The notes: generated from the sequence alone by a model not told the origin. 64,000 bases of DNA from Lachnospiraceae bacterium NE2001 (GCA_900110635.1 FOEK01000018.1:1-64000); one strand, 5' to 3'. Positions 18,500 to 28,301 are shown, counted from the stretch's first letter. Translations and numbers: made by a program.

Positions 18500-21400
18500 C
18501 TATATAAAATCAAATGTCTGCTGCTGGTAATGCAGGTCCTTATACTCCAGCTCCTCGCCCTTGGTCTTGCTGCTGTAATTAACAACAACCGTTGTAGTCC
18601 TGTCTCCAGTCATCTGCTGTCCCAGGACATAGTTAATATCGAAGCGTCCTGTAATCTCAGGAGTAGCACCTCTGGCCGGAACTATCAGCTGACAGGAGTT
18701 TTCAGCCAGAAGCGTAAAGATTGGCTCCCAGATGTAGATATCCTTTGCCGCTCCAAATGGGTTATCGATAAAAAGTGTCTTCGATCTGGTGGTGCTGTCC
18801 GCCACCGCATACATACCAGCTATGTAATTAATGATCGAGATAAGGAACTGTATGTAAATACCCTGCGACTGACCGGTACTACCAACCGCTTCCTCGTAAC
18901 GAAGGTAACGGCTCTGCTCCTTGATTCTCTCACGCTTATACAGAAGAAGTCTCACCTTCGACATATCAGTAACAATAACCGAGAACAGTTTCTTCATCGC
19001 GAGACTGCTTCCCAGGAACCTCTGTCTCTCCGCGTCGGTTTCCTTCTTATCAACCTCTTCTACAATCTGGTCGATATAGTCAGACATACGGTCCTTGATA
19101 AACTCATCCTTCACATAAGGGATGGTGAGTCTGATCATCTGAACCTTGGTATCTCCCATAGATATCTCTGACAGCTTCGTCAGCTTATCCAGCTCCGAAC
19201 GAACATCCAGACAGCGCTCCACACACTGATCCACAAAGCTGTCCTTCAGCTGCTGCATACTCACAAGAGTCTTTTCCACTCTGTCTCTTTCAAGTGAAAT
19301 GATACTGATGACGTCACCCAGTCGAGAAAGAAGCTTCTCAGCCTCCACTTTGTTTTCTGGTATCACCACATCATTTCTGATGGACATAGCCAGCTCATTT
19401 ACACCCATATTACTAAGGGTCTCAAAAACGCTCATCTTAACCTTCAGCATATCCGCCTTGGCTCTGTCTATATCCTTGGACAGTCTGTCGTATCTTGTGA
19501 TATAACCATCAAACTTATCATCCAGGTCGTCAGCACTATCAAGCGGTGTGAGATCTGATATATCAATAGCATTTGCATCGACAATTCTTGTAGCAAGACG
19601 GATAAGATCATCATTTCCTCTTGCCTGACCCTCAGCAGTTTTCAGTTCAGCCTTAACCTTGTCCAGCTGAGCTCTCTGCTGTTTGCTCATAAGTATGGTA
19701 TCATCCAGAGCTTTCTGGCTGTCCTGAATATCCTTAGTCTCAGATAGTCTGATAAGAGCAGACTCTCCATACTCCTGTCCCAGTCGTTCCCTGGCATATT
19801 CTATACTTCCTTCAACGCGGGCCTTCTCAGTATTAATCTGAGTTAGTTCTTTTTCGATACTAAGTCTGTCCTTTTGAAGTCTCTCCAGCTCAAGTCTCAT
19901 AGCCTCCAACACTTCTTCGCTGGCAGCAGTAAGTCCCTGCTTTCTGTCAGTCTCTTCAAGAAGTGAGAGTTCTACCCCCAGCTTCTCGATTGTCTTCATC
20001 TCACGTTCAATAGTTTCAGCCAGTGTGTCCTGAAGGAGTTTTTCCTTCTCCATAGCCATTCTGCTGTCTGATACGCCTCCAAGGGCCACCTCAAAGGCAC
20101 GTTCCAGCTCAGCTTCATCCATATCAAGTCTTGGAAATGGAGTCGTCTCCATATAATAGATGCCGTACTTGTTTTCCCACCTGTGTTCAAGTTCCAGGCT
20201 TTCCTTCTCTATATTATCCAGCTCTGCGTTAAGAGTAAGCAGATTCAGCTCTTTTGTCCTTGTGGCAGAGACAACATTTTCTATTCTTCCAAGAAGTTCC
20301 TTCTTTTCTTTCTTCAGTCTGTCCTTGGCAGCGCTCAGCTGTGATATTCGTTCCTGAAGAGATACCACATTATTCAGGCTGATCAGCTCAGTATGATACT
20401 TCTTTATAGCATTTTCTGTGTACAGAAGGTTTCCATCAGTATCTCTTATCTTATCTTCAAGAGCTCTCAGTTTATCCTTCAGCGTACTCAGCTCTTTACT
20501 GATACTCTTAGTCTTCTCCTTAGCTTCAGCATACTCAGCTTCAGCATACTCAAGTCCCTTCTCACGGAACAGCTTTACAAAATCCAGATCCTCACGAAGT
20601 GTCTCCAGTATTATCTCACTGTTCCTGAGTTCTTCCTGTCTATTGTCAAGATCTGCTCCAAGAAGTCTCAGCTTCTGATCCATATATTTTGCATCTATGA
20701 AAAACTCTCTGGCCGGTCTCACTGCCTCAACTCCGTCCCCCAGAAGGATGGACGCATCACTGAGGAGATTCCTGTCATAGAGATATATCTCTTCATTAAG
20801 TCCCAGTTCCATAAGTCCGGGATCATCCAGCACTTCAGACAGATTCTCAACCACAACACCGAAAGCAATACCTGGTGTCTTCATCAGGAGAGCTTCTCTC
20901 TTTGCTTCAGGAAGGGCAGCAAGATAGTCCATACCATGCATAGAGCTTCGTCCCTGTCTCGTAAAGAGATAGTCCATAACCTTCTTTACACCTTCGGACT
21001 CTTCTATCAGCTTGCCTTCTCTTATATCCTTCTCTCTGTCCTCCAGCTTCTTCAGGATATTACCCAGTTCATATACATTAATCACTGTATCACTGAGTCT
21101 GTCAGTAAGTCGCTTCTCAACTTCCTCAGGCGACGCCTTCACATCGTCAGCATATATGGAACAGAGAGACTTAAACTTATCCTTACAGCCCCTGTATTCC
21201 TCAGCCTTCTTCTCCAAAGATTTTTCTTCTATCTCAAGCTCGCGAAGTCTGTCACTAACCTCTTCGATTCGAGTCTGATACTCCCCCTTCTCGAACTCCA
21301 TCTCTTCGAGGCTCTTTCTAAGAGAAACCGTCCTTTCTTCGCTGGCATTTAACTGTTTTGTTTCTTCCCTTATAGAACCCGCCGGATCCATAAGAAGAGC

Positions 21401-22906
21401 ATAGTCCACATCTTCCTGTGCTGAAGTAAGACTTGAATTCTCCGACTCTATATCCTTTGTCATATACTCTATACGGCTGTCCAGAACCGCAATCTCAGTC
21501 TCTGCCTCAGCCTTTTCCTTGGCAAGACCTGCCAGCTCCTCCTTGAGAGAAGCTATGCTTTCAGTAACAGGTTTTTTCTTCTCCTCCAGCTGGGCCAGAA
21601 TAATGTCCATCCTGTCTCTGATATTTGCCACTACTGTATATATATCAGATGCGCCCTTCGGCATATCCTTTTTCTCATTTGCCAGGGCATCCAGTTCGCC
21701 CTTTGCCTTCTTAAGTGCCAGATATGACTGAACTCCCAGTCTGTATCTGTATGACTGATCCTGCAGTTCTATATCAGAAGCCAGCTTCTTCTCAGCTGCT
21801 TCCTTCTCCTGGATCAGTTCATTTCTTTTCTCCAGTTCTTCAATGTCACGGTATATCTTGAGGATTTCAACCAGCTCTCTGGTAGCCTTCAAACGTTCCT
21901 CAGCTTCAGCAACATTTGAAGTAAGTTCTTCAAGTCTGGCCTCGCGTCCCTCCTTTTCTTTATTCAGGGTTACGAGAATCCGACCTGCTGCCTTGGCAGT
22001 TTCCTCCTGCTGGGTATAGAGAGACATAAATGAATCTATTCTGTCCACAAGAAGCTTAACCAGCTCCTGCTCGTGGTCATAGGTCTGAATACCCTTTTTC
22101 TTTTCTGCAAGGCTCTTAAGCTCATCCTGAATAGTCATCAGAAGAGATACCGTGTTTTCGGTCTTTCCCGTCTCACGCTCAGTCTTAGTCATATAGGCCT
22201 TTTCGATTATCTCCTCTATCAGAAGATCCTCGATAACACGACGGGTGGTTTTATAGTTGGACTCAAAATATGTCCTGACGTGACCTTCAGTTCTGTTGAT
22301 CCCTCTGATGATCTCCCAATGACTTTCGTAAAGACCGTAGTCAGCTATAAATCTCTGATACTCGCCCTTTCTATCAAAGACATATACCAGGATATTCTTG
22401 TCGTTACGAGACAGGTCGTGAAGATAATTTCTCAGTGCCTTGTAAGATATATGTTCGTTGTCCTTCACAAGAGGAAGGTTAATGATATCATTTTTATTGT
22501 AATCTCTATAAAAGATGACATAATTGAAGTACTCTATCTGCGCTGTCTGACTGGAGTCCTCTTCACCTTCAGTCTCCATAGTCGCAGCCTTTCTAGCCGC
22601 AAAACCAGTGGTCATATATCTCATACCCTCTTTTATATCACAGGCATCCAGCTTCCACTCTATAAGACTGTGAATAACAGTATTGCTTGGATCACGGAAC
22701 AGTTTCTCAATAGGCTGCTTGTCATCCAGGGTACAATTAGGTATCAGGTTCTGCATAAGAAGCAGCATAAGAACACTCTTACCACCACCATTCGCCAGGT
22801 CGTAGAGTGTGTTACGTCCGTACATTCTCATGGAGAAATCATCGTACCCCTGAGTACCAAAGTTGTACTTTACGTTATTTACTCTGATTCGGTTGATACT
22901 AGGCAT
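18500..22906 (-). CDS. jetC: JetC/MukB-like SMC ATPase of a Wadjet/Mks-type condensin
   Basis: 1468 residues. N-terminal ATPase half: NTLYDLANGGGKSVLMLLL (Walker A GGGKS at 40-44, lacking the usual first Gly). Residues about 260-590 and 780-1200 are long Glu/Lys/Leu-rich coiled coils surrounding a globular hinge near 600-770. The C-terminal half has an ABC-signature-like GSTGQSQG segment and a Walker B LFIDNPFG (Asp1381) in which Asn follows the Asp where SMC proteins usually have the catalytic Glu; DNPFG is, as far as recalled, common in this family. The ATG follows the jetB stop with no gap (TAGATG) and its AGGAGGGTG ribosome site lies inside jetB, indicating translational coupling. It should load on DNA and extrude loops with JetA and JetB. 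No JetD gene is nearby. Confidence 0.8.
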   Translation of the reverse strand: MPSINRIRVNNVKYNFGTQGYDDFSMRMYGRNTLYDLANGGGKSVLMLLLMQNLIPNCTLDDKQPIEKLFRDPSNTVIHSLIEWKLDACDIKEGMRYMTTGFAARKAATMETEGEEDSSQTAQIEYFNYVIFYRDYNKNDIINLPLVKDNEHISYKALRNYLHDLSRNDKNILVYVFDRKGEYQRFIADYGLYESHWEIIRGINRTEGHVRTYFESNYKTTRRVIEDLLIEEIIEKAYMTKTERETGKTENTVSLLMTIQDELKSLAEKKKGIQTYDHEQELVKLLVDRIDSFMSLYTQQEETAKAAGRILVTLNKEKEGREARLEELTSNVAEAEERLKATRELVEILKIYRDIEELEKRNELIQEKEAAEKKLASDIELQDQSYRYRLGVQSYLALKKAKGELDALANEKKDMPKGASDIYTVVANIRDRMDIILAQLEEKKKPVTESIASLKEELAGLAKEKAEAETEIAVLDSRIEYMTKDIESENSSLTSAQEDVDYALLMDPAGSIREETKQLNASEERTVSLRKSLEEMEFEKGEYQTRIEEVSDRLRELEIEEKSLEKKAEEYRGCKDKFKSLCSIYADDVKASPEEVEKRLTDRLSDTVINVYELGNILKKLEDREKDIREGKLIEESEGVKKVMDYLFTRQGRSSMHGMDYLAALPEAKREALLMKTPGIAFGVVVENLSEVLDDPGLMELGLNEEIYLYDRNLLSDASILLGDGVEAVRPAREFFIDAKYMDQKLRLLGADLDNRQEELRNSEIILETLREDLDFVKLFREKGLEYAEAEYAEAKEKTKSISKELSTLKDKLRALEDKIRDTDGNLLYTENAIKKYHTELISLNNVVSLQERISQLSAAKDRLKKEKKELLGRIENVVSATRTKELNLLTLNAELDNIEKESLELEHRWENKYGIYYMETTPFPRLDMDEAELERAFEVALGGVSDSRMAMEKEKLLQDTLAETIEREMKTIEKLGVELSLLEETDRKQGLTAASEEVLEAMRLELERLQKDRLSIEKELTQINTEKARVEGSIEYARERLGQEYGESALIRLSETKDIQDSQKALDDTILMSKQQRAQLDKVKAELKTAEGQARGNDDLIRLATRIVDANAIDISDLTPLDSADDLDDKFDGYITRYDRLSKDIDRAKADMLKVKMSVFETLSNMGVNELAMSIRNDVVIPENKVEAEKLLSRLGDVISIISLERDRVEKTLVSMQQLKDSFVDQCVERCLDVRSELDKLTKLSEISMGDTKVQMIRLTIPYVKDEFIKDRMSDYIDQIVEEVDKKETDAERQRFLGSSLAMKKLFSVIVTDMSKVRLLLYKRERIKEQSRYLRYEEAVGSTGQSQGIYIQFLISIINYIAGMYAVADSTTRSKTLFIDNPFGAAKDIYIWEPIFTLLAENSCQLIVPARGATPEITGRFDINYVLGQQMTGDRTTTVVVNYSSKTKGEELEYKDLHYQQQTFDFI

Positions 22907-23641
22907 CTATTCACCCTCCTCAGTATCTGAAGACTGTTTTTTCATTTCATCCAGTCTTGCAAGTATACTGCTGCCGCTCTCTTCAAAATAATTCTCAACT
23001 ATTGCGTGGAATCTGTCTGTTGGATACAGTCTGTCGTCCACAACAGTAAAGATTCCTTCCTGGCTCATCAGATTTGCCGTAAGCTTGGCAAAGCCGAATC
23101 GGGAACCACGGGAAGCCTTGTTCCTGTCCTTATCCTCAGAGATCATCGGAGGAAGACCATCCCACAGAAGAGCCACCGCCTTAAAAGAGCTGTCATTTAC
23201 ATCATCCTGCGTATAAACAGATGTATCACTGCTGATACGTCCCAGTTCCTTACCCACAACCTCTATCAGCTCATCCAGTCTGATATAGTCCTTAACCTGA
23301 TAAGTATCCGAGGTCTTATAGAACTGAAGCAGTGCCTCATAGATTATAAAATATACCAGATACAGTTCCTTATTGAGCCTGAGTCCCAGCATTCTCTTCA
23401 GATCATCATTGGTATATCCAAACACCTTATTGCCCGCTCCTGCTGTTATAAAGATCGACTCGTTATATTCGTAAAGCTTCAGATTCAGCTTCTTCAGAAG
23501 TGCTGTCACAGCATCGTATACCTCGGAATCTGAGTAGAAGCTGTTATACAGCTCTGCAGTCTCCTTATCCTTTGCGGATATAGTCTGCCCAGTAGCCAGC
23601 ACACTGTATATATCCAAAGCCTTTTCAAAACCTTTTTCCAT
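22907..23641 (-). CDS. jetB: JetB/MukE-like condensin subunit
   Basis: 244 residues. Small, mostly helical and acidic-basic mixed protein between jetA and jetC, the position and size of MukE/MksE/JetB. Segments such as VYDAVTALLKKLNLKLYEYNESIFITAG and YLVYFIIYEALLQFY fit the tandem winged-helix arrangement of these kite proteins, and a C-terminal helix (ARLDEMKKQ) ends in an acidic tail. Identification leans on context plus family resemblance (DUF4194/DUF6063-like) rather than a diagnostic motif. It should bridge JetA and the DNA. Its ribosome site is AAGGGATG eight bases upstream. Confidence 0.7.
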   Translation of the reverse strand: MEKGFEKALDIYSVLATGQTISAKDKETAELYNSFYSDSEVYDAVTALLKKLNLKLYEYNESIFITAGAGNKVFGYTNDDLKRMLGLRLNKELYLVYFIIYEALLQFYKTSDTYQVKDYIRLDELIEVVGKELGRISSDTSVYTQDDVNDSSFKAVALLWDGLPPMISEDKDRNKASRGSRFGFAKLTANLMSQEGIFTVVDDRLYPTDRFHAIVENYFEESGSSILARLDEMKKQSSDTEEGE

Positions 23642-23697
23642 TAATAATCATCCCTTCTAGCTTTGACTCGTGAGTGTCATATCGTAAGATACCCAGC

Positions 23698-25251
23698 TTA
23701 GCTGATCTTATGAAATGTCATATCAGTTATCTCTGCTATATCATCTGAGCTGCTCTTATCCAGCTTCATCTGTACCAGATCAGTACCGAACTCTATCTTA
23801 AAGGCCAGATCACTAAAACTCTCCAGCTCATCCTCTGTCATTCCTGACGCTACCATTTCCTCCAGGAAAGTCTCAGCATTCTCGGTTATATCTTTCACAC
23901 TGTAGCTGTCCTTTCCAGCCAGATGTGTGAGAAATGCGTAATAGTCGCGGTTCTTATATATATCAACTCCGAACTTAACCTCAAGTATGGCGCCATACTC
24001 CCTGAGTGTCACCTTGTCCCAGCGCCTCAGTCTTCCAAGCAGCTCCTTAAAAAGTTTAGCAAAGTTCAGGGATACACTCTCATTAAGAAGCTCATCATCA
24101 TACTTAAATGAGAGATCTGCCTTTAGTTCTTCTCTTGTCTCGCCCTTCAGAGACTCAGCAGTCTTCTGAAGCACTATGTTATCTATAGTACTGATGGCCA
24201 GTGACTTATGACGTCGTGGAAGCAGCAGTGGCTCAATAAACTCAGCAAGTGCATCTGGCCTGTCCTCTGCCACCATACGGTTCAGAGCACTCTCATAATC
24301 AAAGGATGCCCTGAGGCTTCTTACTCTGCTGCGGCGTATCATTTCATCTGAGAAACGTGACAGCTCAGCAGTTGCAGCAATAAGGTTGCTGTGATTCTCT
24401 ATGGTCTGCTTCAGCATAGTCTGGAGTCTGGTAATATCCCTTGCGGTCTTTGAGTCTCCAGTATCTCCGCCAAATGTCAGCCTTGCCACAGCTTTATCCA
24501 CCAGTTCTCTGTTACGTGCGAAGGACTTTCGCTCCTCTGCAAACCACACGGAGGTTCGCTCCACATATTCATCCACGGCCTTTGCCCCCTCATGCACATC
24601 CGAAAGAAGTAGTTCCACTACCTCTTCCCTGTACTTCTCCAGAGCCTTGACCTCTATATTTATTCTCTCTATAACATCGATACTACCGCGGAAGTTCTCG
24701 GACTTGATCAGCTTCTCCAACAGGAGCTGATCCATATTGATGCGGCTCTCATCTCTTACCTCCTTAGTGGTAAGATAGAACTCGATTCCATCCTCGGTAA
24801 TAGTATAGACTACCTCATTTTCGCGAACTGTACTGTCGATCAGTCTTACACGTGCCACCTTCTGTTTTCTCTCAGCCGGATCATAGAAGTTAAGCTCAAA
24901 TGCCTTTCCATAGTTCCTCAGCTTGTCGAAGATGTATCTGATCAGCTCGTCTATCTCAGTCTTCTCGAAACGCTCTCTCGTAACATCGAAATCCCTTGAT
25001 AACATTTCACGACAGAACTCACTGTAACCGGAATAGGTAACTGGACTGTCGTTGAAACTGTTCTCGTTGATGAAATATCTCAGCACAGCGAGAGTGATAT
25101 AGCCCATATCCAGAAACTTGAAAACCCCTTCCTTATACTGGCTAAATGTTCCCTCTGCCAGCGTGAAGAAAGGGTAGAACTTACGCAGATTGAGTATACG
25201 TTCGGTATGGTTTTTAATTATATCGTCGGTCAGTGTGTATTTGCTCGCCAT
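23698..25251 (-). CDS. jetA: JetA/MukF-like kleisin subunit
   Basis: 517 residues. First gene of the condensin operon. The N-terminal quarter (FYPFFTLAEGTFSQYKEGVFKFLDMGYITLAVLRYF ... REMLSRDFDVTRERFEKTEID) looks like the winged-helix dimerisation part; the middle is helical and rich in Arg/Glu (AVARLTFGGDTGDSKTARDITRLQTMLKQTIENH), and the C-terminal part holds a second globular segment (LRRWDKVTLREYGAILEVKFG), as expected for a kleisin that binds the SMC neck and cap. It matches what is recalled as the JetA family of Clostridia. A 56-bp gap separates it from jetB. Promoter and an untranslated leader of about 110 nt lie upstream. Confidence 0.7.
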   Translation of the reverse strand: MASKYTLTDDIIKNHTERILNLRKFYPFFTLAEGTFSQYKEGVFKFLDMGYITLAVLRYFINENSFNDSPVTYSGYSEFCREMLSRDFDVTRERFEKTEIDELIRYIFDKLRNYGKAFELNFYDPAERKQKVARVRLIDSTVRENEVVYTITEDGIEFYLTTKEVRDESRINMDQLLLEKLIKSENFRGSIDVIERINIEVKALEKYREEVVELLLSDVHEGAKAVDEYVERTSVWFAEERKSFARNRELVDKAVARLTFGGDTGDSKTARDITRLQTMLKQTIENHSNLIAATAELSRFSDEMIRRSRVRSLRASFDYESALNRMVAEDRPDALAEFIEPLLLPRRHKSLAISTIDNIVLQKTAESLKGETREELKADLSFKYDDELLNESVSLNFAKLFKELLGRLRRWDKVTLREYGAILEVKFGVDIYKNRDYYAFLTHLAGKDSYSVKDITENAETFLEEMVASGMTEDELESFSDLAFKIEFGTDLVQMKLDKSSSDDIAEITDMTFHKIS

Positions 25252-25575
25252 GCTACAATGCTTTCGTAATTCTTATTTGGGTCTATTGGTGTTACTCCAC
25301 GCACAAAATCTAGTGTGCTTTTCTCTAAAAACTGTTCTTGCAACACCACATAGAAAACCATAGTGTATTGTATCACAAATCCCTTCTAATTCAAACAAAT
25401 ATACTCACAATTCTTGGCGAGTTTTTTACACATAATGACTATATATTGCGATATGATTTTAAAGAAAAGATTGATTTTTTTCTTCTAAAAGTATAGATTT
25501 ATGGATGTATTATTATTAGCTGATTGTTTGATTTATTATACAGATTTGTTTTATGCAGATAGGTTAAAGTATCAT
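25252..25575. other. Divergent intergenic region between jetA and the hydrolase gene
   Basis: About 320 bp, AT-rich. It holds the minus-strand jetA promoter at 25367-25394 and presumably the plus-strand promoter for the serine hydrolase, for which no convincing hexamer pair was found. No RNA gene, repeat or operator palindrome is evident. Confidence 0.6.
25367..25394 (-). promoter_or_regulatory. Candidate sigma-A promoter of the jetABC operon
   Basis: On the minus strand TTGAAT (25389-25394), 16 nt, TACAAT (25367-25372), about 110 nt before the jetA ATG. Confidence 0.55.
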
Positions 25576-27228
25576 ATGAAGATTTCTCTTAGAAAGAGTG
25601 TTATAGTCCTATTACTGATCTTTATTCTGGTGGCAGCCTCATCCTGGGCTGTCCAGTTTTATTATCTGACGTATCTAAAAAAAGAACCCAATACCTGGGA
25701 ATATGGCGAATCCCCCGAAGACTATAATAAAAAGAAATATATCAAAGCAAATGAAGAATATGCCTCCTGTGAGTGGCTTTCTTTGGATGGCTCGTGGTAC
25801 TACTTCGGAGCAGACGAGTATGCCGTCACCGGACTTCAGGAGATCAACGGCAGCACCTTTAAGTTTACCAATTCAGGAACACTTGAGACCGGCTGGGTTG
25901 ATATAACGAGTCACAGTGAGATGACTGACAGCGACTCTATCAGTTCTAAGAAACCTCACCGAGAGTATGTAACAGACGACCACACTCTCCTCACTGGCTG
26001 GCAGGAAATAGATGGTAGTAAGTATTATTTCGATACTAAGGGTGAAATGGCTACTGGAAATGTAACTCTGGACGAAACATTTGATGGAGAAAAGCTTTCT
26101 CACGACACAACTTTTGTTTTTGATAATGACGGAAAGCTTCTCTCTGGCTGGCAGACAAATGCCAAAGGTAGGAAGTTTTATGTAAACCAAGATGGTACTA
26201 TTGCTTCTGGCGAAATGACAATTGATGATAAATGGTACAATCTGGAAGATAACGGTGTGCCAAAGACCGGTTGGATTAACATTTCAGGCGACAGATATTA
26301 CTATGACAGCGAAGGTGCCGCTGCAAGTGGTACCACTAAACTGGGAAACAGCTATTATACTTTTGCATTAGATGGCAAGCTTATAACAGAGGACTTCCTT
26401 CTGGACCAGCTGGACGAGCTCCAGACTATGGAAGAAGGAAACTATGCAAATCAATACAAAAATAGCGAAGAGCCTGAGATAGTCGGCATCGGCGGCTATA
26501 CTCCAGACTCTTCTGATATCAGCAGGTTAACAAATATCATTGAGGATATGCCTAATTGCAGAACCTGCGGTTTTGTTATGATCAATCTGTATAATGGACA
26601 GGGCATTGCTTATAACTACGATAAGACTGTATATTCAGCCAGCTGCATTAAGGGGCCTTACATTGCTTCCCTTATCAGCTACAAGCCTGAGCTAATTGAA
26701 ACCCGCTCCAACGCGCTTATTGCCATCGTCCGCGATTCGGACAACGACATATACAGCAACACACGCAAATCCTACGGACGAGAATTCTTCGGCGACTGGT
26801 GTGAAGCCTCCCACGTAACCCGTGACGCCTCAATCTACCACTACCCACAGCTCAGTGCCATCAACCTGGCAAAGCTCTGGGTGCACACCTACTACTTCAT
26901 GAATACCGACGAAGCAGGTCGAGAGATCCGCGACTGGTACACCACTCCTATCGCTGGGTCTATCTATACTACTCTTGGAACCTACTCCCAGAACAATGCT
27001 TCTACAGATTCATCCTCTGATAAAGCTAAATCTCTGGGATATCGCACCGAATCCAAGGCCGGATGGATCTGCGAAGGCAAATACCGCGCCACAACCGATG
27101 GCGGCATCATCTATCCAGACGATAGCGCCCCATACATCATATCCATCATCACCGACATGCCCTCCGATATGGATTCATTAGATCCCCTCACCCTGGAACT
27201 AAACAACATCTATACTAAAACCAAATAA
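25576..27228 (+). CDS. Cell-wall-binding-repeat protein with class A beta-lactamase-like domain
   Basis: 550 residues from ATG at 25576, which begins directly with a basic N-terminus and a hydrophobic helix (VIVLLLIFILVAASSW); an in-frame upstream ATG at 25501 would add 25 poorly fitting residues. Next come five or so choline-binding-like repeats (GSWYYFGADEYAVTG, GSKYYFDTKGEMATG, DRYYYDSEGAAASG), typical wall-binding modules. From about residue 310 is a serine hydrolase: SASCIKGPY (SxxK), VRDSDND (SDN) and ESKAGW (KxG). It resembles class A beta-lactamase or a DD-peptidase. It is the only plus-strand gene seen, and its C-terminal third is visibly more GC-rich than the repeat region, suggesting domain shuffling. 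Likely anchored outside, acting on peptidoglycan or a related substrate. Confidence 0.8.
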   Translation: MKISLRKSVIVLLLIFILVAASSWAVQFYYLTYLKKEPNTWEYGESPEDYNKKKYIKANEEYASCEWLSLDGSWYYFGADEYAVTGLQEINGSTFKFTNSGTLETGWVDITSHSEMTDSDSISSKKPHREYVTDDHTLLTGWQEIDGSKYYFDTKGEMATGNVTLDETFDGEKLSHDTTFVFDNDGKLLSGWQTNAKGRKFYVNQDGTIASGEMTIDDKWYNLEDNGVPKTGWINISGDRYYYDSEGAAASGTTKLGNSYYTFALDGKLITEDFLLDQLDELQTMEEGNYANQYKNSEEPEIVGIGGYTPDSSDISRLTNIIEDMPNCRTCGFVMINLYNGQGIAYNYDKTVYSASCIKGPYIASLISYKPELIETRSNALIAIVRDSDNDIYSNTRKSYGREFFGDWCEASHVTRDASIYHYPQLSAINLAKLWVHTYYFMNTDEAGREIRDWYTTPIAGSIYTTLGTYSQNNASTDSSSDKAKSLGYRTESKAGWICEGKYRATTDGGIIYPDDSAPYIISIITDMPSDMDSLDPLTLELNNIYTKTK

Positions 27229-27279
27229 TGTGCAATGGGGTCTGACCCCATTGCACATAGGTCTGTCCCCGATTGCACA
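27229..27279. repeat. REP/RAYT-like palindromic element
   Basis: Starting at the hydrolase stop, TGTGCAATGGGG (27229-27240) is followed by a 5-nt loop and its perfect complement (27246-27257), then a variant half with GTCTGTCCCCGATTGCAC. It lies between two converging genes and can terminate both. GTGCA...GGGGTCxGACCCC...TGCAC elements are recalled as typical of RAYT-associated REP sequences. A diverged copy is at 42692. Confidence 0.75.
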
Positions 27280-27281
27280 TT

Positions 27282-28256
27282 TTAGACTACGTTTTGTGGG
27301 TTACCTGACAGGTAGGCCTGAAGGTTGTCGGCAACAACCTGGATGAGGCGTCTACGTGCCTCAACGCTGGCCCACGCAAGATGTGGCGTGATACACATAT
27401 TAGGTGCCGTGAGCAGAGGATTATCTGCCTGCATAGGCTCCAGGGATACATCATCCGCAGCTGCTCCAGCCACCTTGCCACTCCTTAGGGCATCTGCCAG
27501 TTCCTGCTCGTTTACAAGACCGCCGCGAGATACATTTATTATATATACGCCGTCCTTCATCTTTGAGATATTTTCCTTGCAGATAATCTTCTCTGTTGAA
27601 GCCGTCATAGGGCAATGAAGTGAAATGATATCTGACTCAGCCCATACTTCATCGAGAGAAACAAAACGAAAACCAGGCGTATCAGAGTTCTGAACTTCAT
27701 CATCAACATAGCGCTCCGGATGCGCAGTATGAACCAGCACATTCATCCTGAAGGCACGGGCTATCTCTGCCACTCTTTTTCCTATATTTCCATATCCCAC
27801 TATTCCAATAGTTTTTCCCGCCAGTTCCATAACCGGGTTAAGCCAGTAACAGAAGGTCTCACTTCGTACCCAATCGCCTGCGTGAACACTTTCGCTATGC
27901 TTACTGATACTTCCAGCCAGTTCCAGGATAAAGCCCCAGGTGAGCTGTGCCACCGATTCAGTGCTATAGGCTGGCACATATGTCACTGTTACGCCATGGG
28001 AATGGGCAGCCTCAAGATCAATCACGTTATACCCCGTCGCACAGACTCCTATATACTTTAGATTTGGCAAGCGGTCAAATGTCTCAGCATCGAAGATTAC
28101 CTTGTTATCAAAGACCACCTCAGCATCGCCTATATGGTCAAACTTATTCTCTTCGGTTGTGTTAGAATATATGGTTGTTTCAATAATTGATGTGATCGGC
28201 TCCAGCGACAGATCACCTCTGTTCACTGCACCCTCTTCTAAATAAACTGCTTTCAT
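27282..28256 (-). CDS. D-isomer 2-hydroxyacid dehydrogenase
   Basis: 324 residues from ATG at 28256, six bases after GAGG. NAD-binding Rossmann motif VGYGNIGKRVAEIARAF, substrate-binding NVSRGGLVNE Arg, and the catalytic ITPHLAW His are present, the signature of the D-lactate/glycerate/hydroxypyruvate reductase family; the early CATGYNVIDLEAA segment fits the glycerate dehydrogenase (HprA-like) group. Substrate unproven: hydroxypyruvate or another 2-keto acid is likely. It follows the HD-GYP gene by 45 bp. Its 3' end meets the plus-strand hydrolase across the palindromic element. Confidence 0.88.
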   Translation of the reverse strand: MKAVYLEEGAVNRGDLSLEPITSIIETTIYSNTTEENKFDHIGDAEVVFDNKVIFDAETFDRLPNLKYIGVCATGYNVIDLEAAHSHGVTVTYVPAYSTESVAQLTWGFILELAGSISKHSESVHAGDWVRSETFCYWLNPVMELAGKTIGIVGYGNIGKRVAEIARAFRMNVLVHTAHPERYVDDEVQNSDTPGFRFVSLDEVWAESDIISLHCPMTASTEKIICKENISKMKDGVYIINVSRGGLVNEQELADALRSGKVAGAAADDVSLEPMQADNPLLTAPNMCITPHLAWASVEARRRLIQVVADNLQAYLSGNPQNVV

Positions 28257-28301
28257 AATCTTCCTCATTTTATAAGAACACGACAGCTTCCGCCTCGTTC
28301 C

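Noticed and set aside
20393-21352. 319-residue plus-strand frame opposite jetC
   Set aside because: Antisense shadow of the coiled-coil coding sequence, Leu/Ser-rich and without recognised domains.
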